From Priestia abyssalis (lineage in GTDB: Bacteria > Bacillota > Bacilli > Bacillales > Bacillaceae_H), in contig NZ_KV917369.1 in the NCBI RefSeq assembly GCF_002019595.1, positions 3,302,624 through 3,366,623 of the forward strand: a stretch of DNA of 64,000 nt, given 5' to 3'. Numbering within the stretch: the stretch's first letter is position 1; each line of letters starts with the position of its first letter. The position numbers and the translations under genes are program-made. Below the pieces are notes generated by a model. The model searched no databases. It was not told the DNA's origin and saw only the letters and a list, made by a program, of their open reading frames with translations. Positions 52,534-60,266 of the stretch are shown piece after piece.

Positions 52534-53607
52534 TTATTTCACTTCAACAACCCAACCGAATGGATCTGACACTAATCCGTTTTGAATGCCCGTTAATGTG
52601 TCATACAGTTTTTTTGCCAATGGTCCGGTTTCACCGTTATTGATGACCACCTTTTCATCTCGCCAGAAAAATTCTCCGATCGGCGAAATGACAGCGGCTG
52701 TTCCCGTTCCAAATGCTTCTTCCAATAATCCATCAGAATAAGCCTGATAAATTTCTTCCATTGTCATTCTGCGTTCCACAACCGGAATATCCCAATGCTT
52801 CAATAATTGGATGATGGAATTGCGCGTTACGCCTTCTAAAATGCTTCCGTTCAAGGAAGGTGTATGAACTTCACCGTTGATTTTGAAGAAAACGTTCATG
52901 CTGCCTACTTCTTCAATGTATTTCTTTTCGACCCCATCCAGCCATAAAACTTGAGAATATCCTTTAGCCGTTGCAACTTCCTGTGCTTTTAAGCTGGCTG
53001 CATAATTTCCTCCAGTCTTGGCTGTTCCCGTTCCGCCTTTTACCGTACGAGCGAATTCATTTTCCACGGCAATTTTAACAGGGCTGATACCTTCTTTATA
53101 GTAAGAGCCAACCGGTGATAAGATAATGATAAATTGATAGTTTTTCGCAGGAGCTACGCCTAAAAACGGTTCAGTTGCGATGATAAACGGACGAATATAA
53201 AGGGACGTTCCTTCTGCCGATGGAATCCACTCTTTATCTACCGTGATCAGTTGCTTTAACGCTTCCACTGCGAATTCCTCGTCAATTTGCGGAATGCATA
53301 GTCGCTCATTCGACTTGTTCAATCGTTGCATATTTTTATCCGGTCTAAATAATAGAACTTTCTCATCTTTTGTCAAATAGGCTTTTAATCCTTCAAACAC
53401 GGTTTGGCCATAGTGAAAGACCATACAAGCCGGATCCAATATAATTGGTTGATATGGAACGATTCGAGGATCATGCCATCCTTGTCCTTCTGTATAATCC
53501 ATAATGAACATATGGTCTGTGAAGATCCGTCCAAATCCAAGTTGATCGGATTGAGGTTTTTGTTTTTTCTCTGTGCTTAACGTAACATTGATAGTCTGGT
53601 CTTTCAT
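52534..53607 (-). CDS. ilvE: Branched-chain amino acid aminotransferase (type II, IlvE/IlvK/YwaA)
   Basis: 357 residues, fold-type IV PLP enzyme. GLKAY, GGTGTAKTGGNYAASLKAQ (PLP lysine is the K in SLKAQ) and EVGSMNVFF with EGVTRNSI. Final step of Ile, Leu and Val synthesis and first step of their breakdown. A CodY-like box stands upstream. Monocistronic. Confidence 0.92.
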   Translation of the reverse strand: MKDQTINVTLSTEKKQKPQSDQLGFGRIFTDHMFIMDYTEGQGWHDPRIVPYQPIILDPACMVFHYGQTVFEGLKAYLTKDEKVLLFRPDKNMQRLNKSNERLCIPQIDEEFAVEALKQLITVDKEWIPSAEGTSLYIRPFIIATEPFLGVAPAKNYQFIIILSPVGSYYKEGISPVKIAVENEFARTVKGGTGTAKTGGNYAASLKAQEVATAKGYSQVLWLDGVEKKYIEEVGSMNVFFKINGEVHTPSLNGSILEGVTRNSIIQLLKHWDIPVVERRMTMEEIYQAYSDGLLEEAFGTGTAAVISPIGEFFWRDEKVVINNGETGPLAKKLYDTLTGIQNGLVSDPFGWVVEVK

Positions 53608-53706
53608 GTTTGATATCTCCTTGTCGATTATGGTTTGAGCGATTTAATAAAAATCTCTAACTCTATTTTATAACTAGATAGAATAATGTAACAACTATTA
53701 TTGACT

Positions 53707-53738
53707 AAAAATTCGAAAATTTATTTTCAGGAAATAAT
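53707..53738. promoter_or_regulatory. CodY-box-like sites upstream of ilvE
   Basis: ATTTTCAGGAAAT (53723-53735) differs by one base from the AATTTTCWGAAAATT core; AAAATTCGAAAATTT overlaps it upstream. CodY represses ilvE-type genes in B. subtilis. Confidence 0.6.
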
Positions 53739-53742
53739 AACA

Positions 53743-53925
53743 GTTGAACTACTCATCGCTTAACGCCGTTTCCAGTTATTGGTTGAAAGCTGTCCGTTTT
53801 GAACCATTTCTTGGACGATAGACCAATAAACATCTTTTTCTTTTTGTTTACCAAGGAAAAAGTTAAAGACGAATTTTGAACAGCCAATGGTTTTATTCAA
53901 TATGAATGGATAGCAGGTTCTCGAA
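53743..53925 (-). pseudogene. tnpB: tnpB remnant: N-terminal fragment joined to IS right end
   Basis: Minus strand 53925 to 53764 reads TIGCSKFVFNFFLGKQKEKD and VYWSIVQEMVQNGQLSTNNW, the characteristic early part of TnpB. It then stops, and right-end sequence follows (GGCGTTAAGCGATGAGTAGTTCAAC). The N-terminal methionine side appears frameshifted near 53920. The RuvC domain and zinc finger are absent. An independent remnant of the same IS family as 22-25 kb. Confidence 0.78.
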
Positions 53926-53965
53926 ACGTGTCTTCAATGGCCATTTTTTGGCTCTACATCCAAAA
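53926..53965. other. Rest of the ilvE-54242 intergenic region
   Basis: The 634-bp stretch from 53608 to 54241 holds the CodY sites, the tnpB remnant, the terminator at 53966 and, after 53995, an AT-rich region with the promoter of the gene at 54242. No other gene seen. Confidence 0.4.
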
Positions 53966-53994
53966 AACGCTCCCGGTCAAGGGAACCGGGAGCC
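53966..53994. terminator. Terminator-like hairpin
   Basis: GCTCCCGGT-TCAAGGGA-ACCGGGAGC, 9-bp GC-rich perfect arms. Confidence 0.7.
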
Positions 53995-54241
53995 ATGCTG
54001 AAGCTATTCTATAAAGAAAAAGGGGAGTTTGTTGCACATTTATCTTTTCCCCTATATTGAAAATAGTTAAACCCATTTTCGGAAAATTTTTGAAGAAATA
54101 TTTCCAATGAGTCCTAAAATATTTTTTATCATCCGCTCCTATTTACTTTTCGTGTCATATTTTGTATGATATAAGAAGTAGAACGAATGTTCGTAAAGTG
54201 GTAAAAAGAGCAAAACTGGACTTGAAGGAGTGTTTTGGGGA

Positions 54242-54943
54242 ATGGCTGCAAGAAAGAGACAAAGTAAGGCAAAATTGCCTATAGCGATTTCAAATACAGG
54301 ATTCATCGGTGCAACCTTTGCCGATCAAGATGAATTGATGAAGCATGAATATTATTTTTCCCGAAAGAGCATGCAGATTACCCACCATGTGCTTGACGGA
54401 CTTCTGCAAGGCGTCAATTGTGTATTTGAAGAACATGGTGTTCCTGCCTATCTTTCTTGTGTGTACCTTCCAAAATACAAAAAGATGGGCCTTGTATTGT
54501 CTACCCGTTCTTTTAGACAACGAGAAGGAATCGGATATTTCATCAATTATTTAAAAGAAATCGGACATATTGACTGGGAAGAAAAAACGAAAGAATACGA
54601 AATCCATAATACCGGATTTATCGGAGTCGTATTTGCAGATCTTGAAAAGATTGAACGATTCACATTTGAATTTGAAATGAAATTAATCAGCAAATTCGTA
54701 AAAGAACTTGTCATCCCTGCCAAAGAATTGTTTTTGCAGCATCATGTGAAAGCCTACATATCAGGTGTTGAATGTTCAGACCAACATAAATTAGGCTTCG
54801 TGTTATCAGTCAAACCGTATGATGAGCGCAAGGAAGCGGATTTATACTTCAAAGAATATTTGAAGGAACGCGGATTTTATGAAGAGGACGAAGATGAACA
54901 AGAATTAGTGCCAATCCATACAAAATGGAGCCTGTTTAGCTGA
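54242..54943 (+). CDS. Protein with two tandem copies of an unknown domain, 233 aa
   Basis: From the ATG at 54242 (AAGGAG upstream). Two roughly 100-residue copies: residues about 19-115 (NTGFIGATFADQDELMKHEYYF ... HGVPAYLSCVYLPKYKKMGLVLSTRSF) and 125-222 (NTGFIGVVFADLEKIERFTFEF ... HHVKAYISGVECSDQHKLGFVLSVKPY). Each copy shares NTGFIG-x-x-FAD, an ATG-like spacing and LGFVLS/MGLVLS near its end. No known domain recognised; acidic C-terminus (YEEDEDEQE). A terminator follows. Function unknown. Confidence 0.62.
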   Translation: MAARKRQSKAKLPIAISNTGFIGATFADQDELMKHEYYFSRKSMQITHHVLDGLLQGVNCVFEEHGVPAYLSCVYLPKYKKMGLVLSTRSFRQREGIGYFINYLKEIGHIDWEEKTKEYEIHNTGFIGVVFADLEKIERFTFEFEMKLISKFVKELVIPAKELFLQHHVKAYISGVECSDQHKLGFVLSVKPYDERKEADLYFKEYLKERGFYEEDEDEQELVPIHTKWSLFS

Positions 54944-55011
54944 TGGATTGTCGAGGACCTTTTTGTCTAATTAAGATTAGCGAAATAAAATCGGATTCAT
55001 ATACATATAGA

Positions 55012-55050
55012 AACATACCCTTTCTCTTGTCTAAGAAAAGGGTATGTTGC
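55012..55050. terminator. Terminator after the duplicated-domain gene
   Basis: AACATACCCTTT-CTC-TTGTCTAA-GAAAAGGGTATGTT. Confidence 0.8.
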
Positions 55051-55156
55051 ATTTATCCCTCATTTATCTCCCATAAGTCCCCCTAACTGAATGAAGTTTA
55101 ACTTTGTCAGACTACAACCTTCCAATTTCGGAAATAATTGAGTTATATATGTAAGA

Positions 55157-55272
55157 TTTATCCTGCATTAACGGACAGCCAATCATAATGCCAGCCTTCA
55201 CCAACTATGATGATGAAAATGGTTATTTTCATGGGAGTAAGACCCTACTTATAGAAGTTTCCTTTATCTATT
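55157..55272 (+). repeat. Dispersed repeat R3, copy 3 (with insertion)
   Basis: TCCTGCATTAACGGACAG, then about 56 unrelated bases, then GTAAGACCCTACTTATAGAAGT and TTCCTTTATC. The insert splits the repeat at the point marked by TAAGACC in the other copies. Confidence 0.6.
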
Positions 55273-55341
55273 GCAATTAAATCGACAAACACTTCTCCGA
55301 GCGAAATAACACCTTTCTTCACCAAATCGTTTTCATCGTTT

Positions 55342-55572
55342 TCATCCTTTTCCATTTATATATTTATTTTCGCCACCAACGAATCCCTTTAGGCAGTCTT
55401 TACATATGCATGACTTTCCCCGCTGTTCCGGCGCTATAAGGTCAAAGATTTCTTTCGGGAAGAATTCGTTGCTGCACCAGCACGTTCCGTGAGGCATACC
55501 CGCTGCATTGCCGCAAGTATTGTCTTTCCCGCAAATCGGACAGTTCTTCGCATGCTCCGTTTCTTTTTTCAC
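55342..55572 (-). CDS. Cysteine-rich CWC domain protein, 76 aa
   Basis: From a GTG at 55572 preceded by AGAAGGTG. Eight cysteines in CPICGKDNTCGNAAGMPHGTCWCS ... CICKDCLKGF match the cysteine-rich CWC family (named for C-W-C). Small, probably zinc-binding protein of unknown role. Monocistronic. Confidence 0.8.
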   Translation of the reverse strand: MKKETEHAKNCPICGKDNTCGNAAGMPHGTCWCSNEFFPKEIFDLIAPEQRGKSCICKDCLKGFVGGENKYINGKG

Positions 55573-55734
55573 ATGGTTCACCTTCTCATTTTTTCTCATT
55601 ATATCACGCATGCAAAGATGGGAGATAATAATCAAATAGACAGTGTCAAAATAAAAGAGGCTATATGAAAAGCGTAACATACATGCTTTTCATACAGCCT
55701 TCTAATAAACGTTCAGATGTTTACTCTATACAGT

Positions 55735-56943
55735 TTAAGCATGCTTCTGTTTTTGCTCACCCATAAGAAGGGCAGATCCTCTTCCATGCAACAGATAATA
55801 TAGAGCGATTCCAATCATCACCAGAATCGAACTGTAGAAATATAAAGAACTAAATCCGACCTGGGCCCCGACGACACCGACCACAAATGATCCGATTCCT
55901 ATGCCTGTATCAAAGATGGATAAAAAGGTAGCCGTCGCCAGTCCTCTTCGCTTCGCCGGCGCTTCCTGTATGACAATGGTTTGGAAGCTGGAAAAAAGCG
56001 TTCCCCAACCGATACCAGTAAGGACAGCGGAGAATAGAAAGACAATAGCTGTTTCTGCCTGGCTCAAAATAAACAGACCTGACGCAAAAAGCAAAATGGA
56101 AGGGTAGATGATTTTATTGGCCCCATATAAATCAAACCATTTTCCTGTAAAAGGTCTGGACATCAATAATGCAGCGGCATACACGACAAAGAAATAGCTT
56201 GCTGTTTCCACAAGACCAAGCTCTTGTGCATATACGGATATAAAAGAAAGAATCGCTGAATACGCTAATGCAAAAAAGGCTCCCACAAGTGAAATACGAA
56301 TAGCGGACACTTCAACTATACCCTTCAAACCATTTCTTGCTTGATGCTGCGGCATTGCTTGTTTTTCCATTTGTTCACTTTTCGGCAGCTTAACGAAGGC
56401 TCCTATAGAAAAGGCAATAAAGGCACAAAGTGCGCTGATGATGAGTGCCGTGTTCATTCCCCATTGATGCATGGCCGTTAACCCTACAAAAGGACCGATG
56501 ACCATCGCGAGATTCATAGCCATTGCATAATAGCCCATTCCCTCACCCCTGCGGGAATCCGGAATAATGTCGGCCACAATTGCACCCGCAGCTGTTGTCG
56601 CCATCCCAAATCCAATTCCATGAAAAAAACGAAGAATTAATAAACTCATCGTGGAATCGGCCATCATATAGAAAATGGATGCGATAAAGAAAATAAGAAG
56701 TGAACTGATTAATATGATTTGCCTACCAAACGTCTCTATCCATTTACCAGCCAATGGACGGATAATGATAGCGGAAATTAAAAAAACAGTCACAATCAGC
56801 CCCGCTTGCGACTCATGTGCATGTAAATCCTCTAATGCATAGATGGGCAATGTGGCCAATAAGAAATAAAACGTGACAAATAGAAAAAAACTGCTTACGG
56901 ACAGATTAATAAAATTTTTCGACCATAATACCGGTTTATTCAT
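55735..56943 (-). CDS. MFS transporter (drug-efflux type)
   Basis: 402 residues, 12 membrane segments. Early loop motif LAGKWIETFGRQ (MFS motif A), GMATTAAGAIVADIIPDSRRGEGMGY and matching FTGKWFDLYGANKI in the second half. Overlaps the upstream MarR gene by 8 bp, so both are one unit repressed by it. Efflux is inferred from similarity and context; substrate unknown. Confidence 0.9.
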   Translation of the reverse strand: MNKPVLWSKNFINLSVSSFFLFVTFYFLLATLPIYALEDLHAHESQAGLIVTVFLISAIIIRPLAGKWIETFGRQIILISSLLIFFIASIFYMMADSTMSLLILRFFHGIGFGMATTAAGAIVADIIPDSRRGEGMGYYAMAMNLAMVIGPFVGLTAMHQWGMNTALIISALCAFIAFSIGAFVKLPKSEQMEKQAMPQHQARNGLKGIVEVSAIRISLVGAFFALAYSAILSFISVYAQELGLVETASYFFVVYAAALLMSRPFTGKWFDLYGANKIIYPSILLFASGLFILSQAETAIVFLFSAVLTGIGWGTLFSSFQTIVIQEAPAKRRGLATATFLSIFDTGIGIGSFVVGVVGAQVGFSSLYFYSSILVMIGIALYYLLHGRGSALLMGEQKQKHA

Positions 56944-57388
56944 TTATGTCTTTCTCCTCTCTCATTGAAGTTTGAGGATGAAGCTGGTGAAGCCAATCGG
57001 AAACCAGTATGTACAATGCATTTTGTGAAGACTGGGAGAATCCTTTCAACAAGTTGTCATGCATGTTCACGATGGCCTCTTCCCATTTTGGATATTCCGT
57101 CAATGCTTCATCCGTTAATTGAATGAGCTTTGTTCGTTTGTCTTCGCCGGATACCTTTCTTACATATCCCTGTTTGACAAGCCGTTGAATCGATCTTGTC
57201 ATGGGCGGCGCTTCAACCGCCAAATACTCGCATAGTTCCGTTTGTGTCAGTGAGCCTCTCGTTTTCAAGACGTAAATGACAGACCACTGTGCACTGTATA
57301 ATCCGAGTGGCTGCAGCGCTTCATTGATGTGCTTTGTCAATTGGCGGGACAGCTGATGAATGGAATGAAATAACTGGTGGTTCTGCAA
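56936..57388 (-). CDS. MarR-family repressor of the MFS gene
   Basis: 150 residues, TTG start after AGGAGG. Winged helix: GSLTQTELCEYLAVEAPPMTRSIQRLVKQGYVRKV, wing GEDKRTKLIQLTDEA. Two perfect TTACCTAGGTAA palindromes in its promoter are the likely operators. Autoregulated two-gene operon with the MFS transporter. Confidence 0.9.
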   Translation of the reverse strand: MQNHQLFHSIHQLSRQLTKHINEALQPLGLYSAQWSVIYVLKTRGSLTQTELCEYLAVEAPPMTRSIQRLVKQGYVRKVSGEDKRTKLIQLTDEALTEYPKWEEAIVNMHDNLLKGFSQSSQNALYILVSDWLHQLHPQTSMREEKDINE

Positions 57389-57407
57389 GCTGAATTCCTC
57401 CTATTAG

Positions 57408-57450
57408 TTACCTAGGTAAGTACATAACGAAAAAATAATTACCTAGGTAA
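57408..57450. promoter_or_regulatory. Twin MarR operators
   Basis: TTACCTAGGTAA at 57408-57419 and 57439-57450, 31 bp apart (three turns), each followed by G; upstream of the marR-MFS operon. Confidence 0.85.
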
Positions 57451-57510
57451 GTTTATCATGAATAAAACAAAAGAGCAAGATAGAGAGCCAACGGCCTCCA
57501 TTTGCTTGCA

Positions 57511-57555
57511 TAAGAAAGCAATGCCCCCCATCACAAAGGCATTGCTTTCTTAGAG
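57511..57555. terminator. Terminator-like hairpin
   Basis: AAGAAAGCAATGCC-CCCCATCACAAA-GGCATTGCTTTCTT. The stretch 57451-57741 holds no gene. Confidence 0.75.
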
Positions 57556-57741
57556 GAAAATCCGGCCGCTGTATACAAGAAAGGGGACGGCGGATTACAT
57601 CATCCATACTCTATTCTATGGAATTCGTTACAAGCTTGTCTCTGGCAAACGCCTTTTTTTCTAAAATGTATTCATGCAAAAGCAGCCGGCAATCCCCTTT
57701 CAAGGTTCTGGCCAACCGCTTTTATCAAGACATATGAACTG

Positions 57742-57891
57742 CTAAACGAATACTAGAATGGCGATGGTGAACAAGACGATCATAGTCAATAGCAGTTTAA
57801 TAGATAGAGGGATGTCCGTTTTCCCTTTTGCGTTGATTTCTTCTTCCTGCTGATTGACTACTTCCCGATATTTTGGGTTGCAGCATCCCAT
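57742..57891 (-). CDS. Small membrane protein coupled to cstA, 49 aa
   Basis: MGCCNPKYREVVNQQEEEIN, then KGKTDIPLSIKLLLTMIVLFTIAILVFV. The ATG lies 2 bp past the cstA stop, so it is translationally coupled. A Cys pair at the N-terminus and one C-terminal membrane span. Small proteins such as YbdD/YjiX accompany CstA in enterobacteria; this one is not an obvious homologue but occupies a similar place. Confidence 0.65.
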   Translation of the reverse strand: MGCCNPKYREVVNQQEEEINAKGKTDIPLSIKLLLTMIVLFTIAILVFV

Positions 57892-57893
57892 GA

Positions 57894-59339
57894 TCAGGCA
57901 ACCTTTGAGGAAATATCTTCGTCAAGCTGTACACCGTTTTGTCGAGACTTCGTTGCTGCCATGAAGAAGATGACAATGATGGCTGCTGTGATGACAGCTG
58001 CAGCTACATATGACACATTCATGGATAAACCAAAGCCGATTTGAGCATTTAAGATGTACGTAAATGTCGCCATCGTCATGAATACCCCTGGAATCATCGC
58101 GATCCAGTAGTTTTTCTTGGCGATGAACAAGTACATCGCTGCCACCCAAAGCGCGATAACAGCTGTGGATTGGTTCGCCCATGAGAAGTAACGCCATAAT
58201 AATGTGAAGTCGATTTTCGTTAAGGCGAATGAAATCACGAATAATGGGACCGCAATCCATAAACGGCTTGCCATTTTCTTTTGAGAAATGTTCAAGTAAT
58301 CCGCAATAATCATACGGGCACTGCGGAATGCCGTATCACCTGATGTAATTGGAAGAACAATAACCCCAAGAACAGCTAACGTACCGCCGATTGCTCCAAG
58401 CATCGCTGTAGACACTTCGCTTACAACAGCACCAGGTCCGCCGTTTGCAAGAACTTGACTTAATCCTTCATATCCATCAAACAAGCTCATCGCTGCTGCC
58501 GCCCAAATCATGGCGATGATTCCTTCTGCAATCATCATTCCGTAAAAAATGAAGCGTCCTTGACGTTCATTCTCAGTCGTACGAGAAATAATCGGAGTTT
58601 GCGTGGCATGGAACCCGGAAAGCGCACCGCAAGAAATCGTCAAGAATAACAAGGGGAAAATCGGCGCTTTATCCGGATGCATGTTTTCAAGCGTCAATTC
58701 TGGAATCGGTGCTCCTGTGAAAATTAAAGCTCCCCCGACGCCAATTGCAGAAATTAATAGCAATGCTCCAAAAATCGGATAAAAACGGCCAATGATTTTA
58801 TCAATCGGTAATAGTGTAGCTAAAATATAGTAAACGAAAATCGCTCCAATAATCATTCCCATCGTTGCCCAGTCACCTAATATGCCCTTCAATAGCCCAG
58901 CAGGCGCGGTTACGAATACGGTACCGACCAGCAGCAATAAAAGGATTGCAAATCCGTTTACGACATGCTTCATGAATTTCCCTAAAAATCGGCCTGCCAG
59001 TTCAGGAAGATGGGCACCGCGATTACGAATTGAAATCATACCTGTCAAATAATCATGAACCGCTCCGGCAAAAATACAGCCGATGACAATCCAAATGAAA
59101 GCAACAGGGCCATATAAAGCTCCCATGATTGGGCCAAAAATTGGGCCGACTCCTGCTATGTTCAATAACTGAATCAATGAATTTTTCTTTTGATTCATCG
59201 GCAAGTAATCGACACCGTCGCTATGAGTATAAGCAGGTGTTTGGCGACCGTTATTGACTCCAAATACCTTTTCTACAAATTTTCCGTACGTAAAGTAACC
59301 TATGATTAATAGAATGATCCCTCCAATAAATGTAAACAT
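57894..59339 (-). CDS. cstA: Carbon starvation protein CstA (BtsT-type pyruvate transporter family)
   Basis: 481 residues, the short Firmicute form with many membrane segments. Conserved: AGVGPIFGPIMGALYGPVAFIWIVIGCIFAGAVHDYLTGMIS and GALSGFHATQTPIISRTTENE. Start at 59339 after GAGGAGG. CstA/BtsT proteins take up pyruvate or peptides. Adjacent lytT and lytS on the same strand strongly suggest pyruvate-responsive control as in BtsSR-BtsT and YpdAB systems. Confidence 0.92.
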   Translation of the reverse strand: MFTFIGGIILLIIGYFTYGKFVEKVFGVNNGRQTPAYTHSDGVDYLPMNQKKNSLIQLLNIAGVGPIFGPIMGALYGPVAFIWIVIGCIFAGAVHDYLTGMISIRNRGAHLPELAGRFLGKFMKHVVNGFAILLLLLVGTVFVTAPAGLLKGILGDWATMGMIIGAIFVYYILATLLPIDKIIGRFYPIFGALLLISAIGVGGALIFTGAPIPELTLENMHPDKAPIFPLLFLTISCGALSGFHATQTPIISRTTENERQGRFIFYGMMIAEGIIAMIWAAAAMSLFDGYEGLSQVLANGGPGAVVSEVSTAMLGAIGGTLAVLGVIVLPITSGDTAFRSARMIIADYLNISQKKMASRLWIAVPLFVISFALTKIDFTLLWRYFSWANQSTAVIALWVAAMYLFIAKKNYWIAMIPGVFMTMATFTYILNAQIGFGLSMNVSYVAAAVITAAIIVIFFMAATKSRQNGVQLDEDISSKVA

Positions 59340-59464
59340 AAGGCAACCTCCTCTTTTTTGAATTCGCTTACACACATTATAAATGAAAGCCTTTTCAAAA
59401 AGAGGTTGTAATGTTTAACATGTTGAATATAGTGAATAACATGCATAAAACTCACTCTATCATG

Positions 59465-60196
59465 TTATAGTTCCAATCGAGTCCTAAGTCCTTTGACATA
59501 GTTTCGGCTCACAGAAAGCATTTCCGTTTTCCCTTCCATTTCGAGATGGTATGCGCCATTGAACCAAGGAACGAGCCTTTTTACATAGTCTAAGTTGACA
59601 AGATAGCTTTTATGAATCCGGAAAAAAGAAAATTCTTTTAATCTCGCTTCAAAATCCTTTAATGCCGTTTTCGTTTCATACTCCTTGTCTTTTAATACAA
59701 CCCGGGTAACCCGCTCATCCCGATAAACGTATAAAACATCCTTCGGTTCAATATAAATGATTTCTTCGTCTCCTTCGATTGCCAGCTTGGAAGGAGACAC
59801 GCTCTCCTCTTCTCTCTGGCTGGCCAGCAGCAATTTCTCGAGCCGGGACACCGTTTCTCTTAGTTGATCCTCATCGAACGGCTTGACTAAATAGTCAACT
59901 GCTTCATGACGAAAGGCTTCCGCCGCAAAATTCGGGTAAGCGGTCGCAAATACAAGCAAAGGCACTTTTTTCAGCTCTTTTAGCATAACGGCAACCTCCA
60001 TGCCGTTCATTTTCGGCATTTCAATATCAAGAAAAACGACATCAGGCTGAAGCTGCAGTGCCTTTGTCACACAGCTTTCTCCGGAATCCGCCTCCCCTGC
60101 CACTTCAATATGTTCGTATTCATTTAGTAAATGCTTCATCTCGTCTCGACTGTAGCGCTCATCATCCACAATCAGCACTTTAATTGTACGTTTCAT
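59465..60196 (-). CDS. lytT: LytTR-family response regulator
   Basis: 243 residues. Receiver domain with phospho-acceptor D in VVFLDIEMPKMNG and K in VKPFDED; LytTR DNA-binding domain from about residue 140 (IYIEPKDVLYVYRDERVTRV ... SFFRIHKSYLVNLDYVKRL). Partner kinase LytS is 70 bp upstream on the same strand, cstA 125 bp downstream, giving the lytS-lytT-cstA order. Confidence 0.94.
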   Translation of the reverse strand: MKRTIKVLIVDDERYSRDEMKHLLNEYEHIEVAGEADSGESCVTKALQLQPDVVFLDIEMPKMNGMEVAVMLKELKKVPLLVFATAYPNFAAEAFRHEAVDYLVKPFDEDQLRETVSRLEKLLLASQREEESVSPSKLAIEGDEEIIYIEPKDVLYVYRDERVTRVVLKDKEYETKTALKDFEARLKEFSFFRIHKSYLVNLDYVKRLVPWFNGAYHLEMEGKTEMLSVSRNYVKGLRTRLEL

Positions 60197-60266
60197 TGTA
60201 TCTCACTCTTTCTGTAGAAATTTGATTGGAGGGACGGCGCCGCCCTGCTGAAACATCATGAACGGG

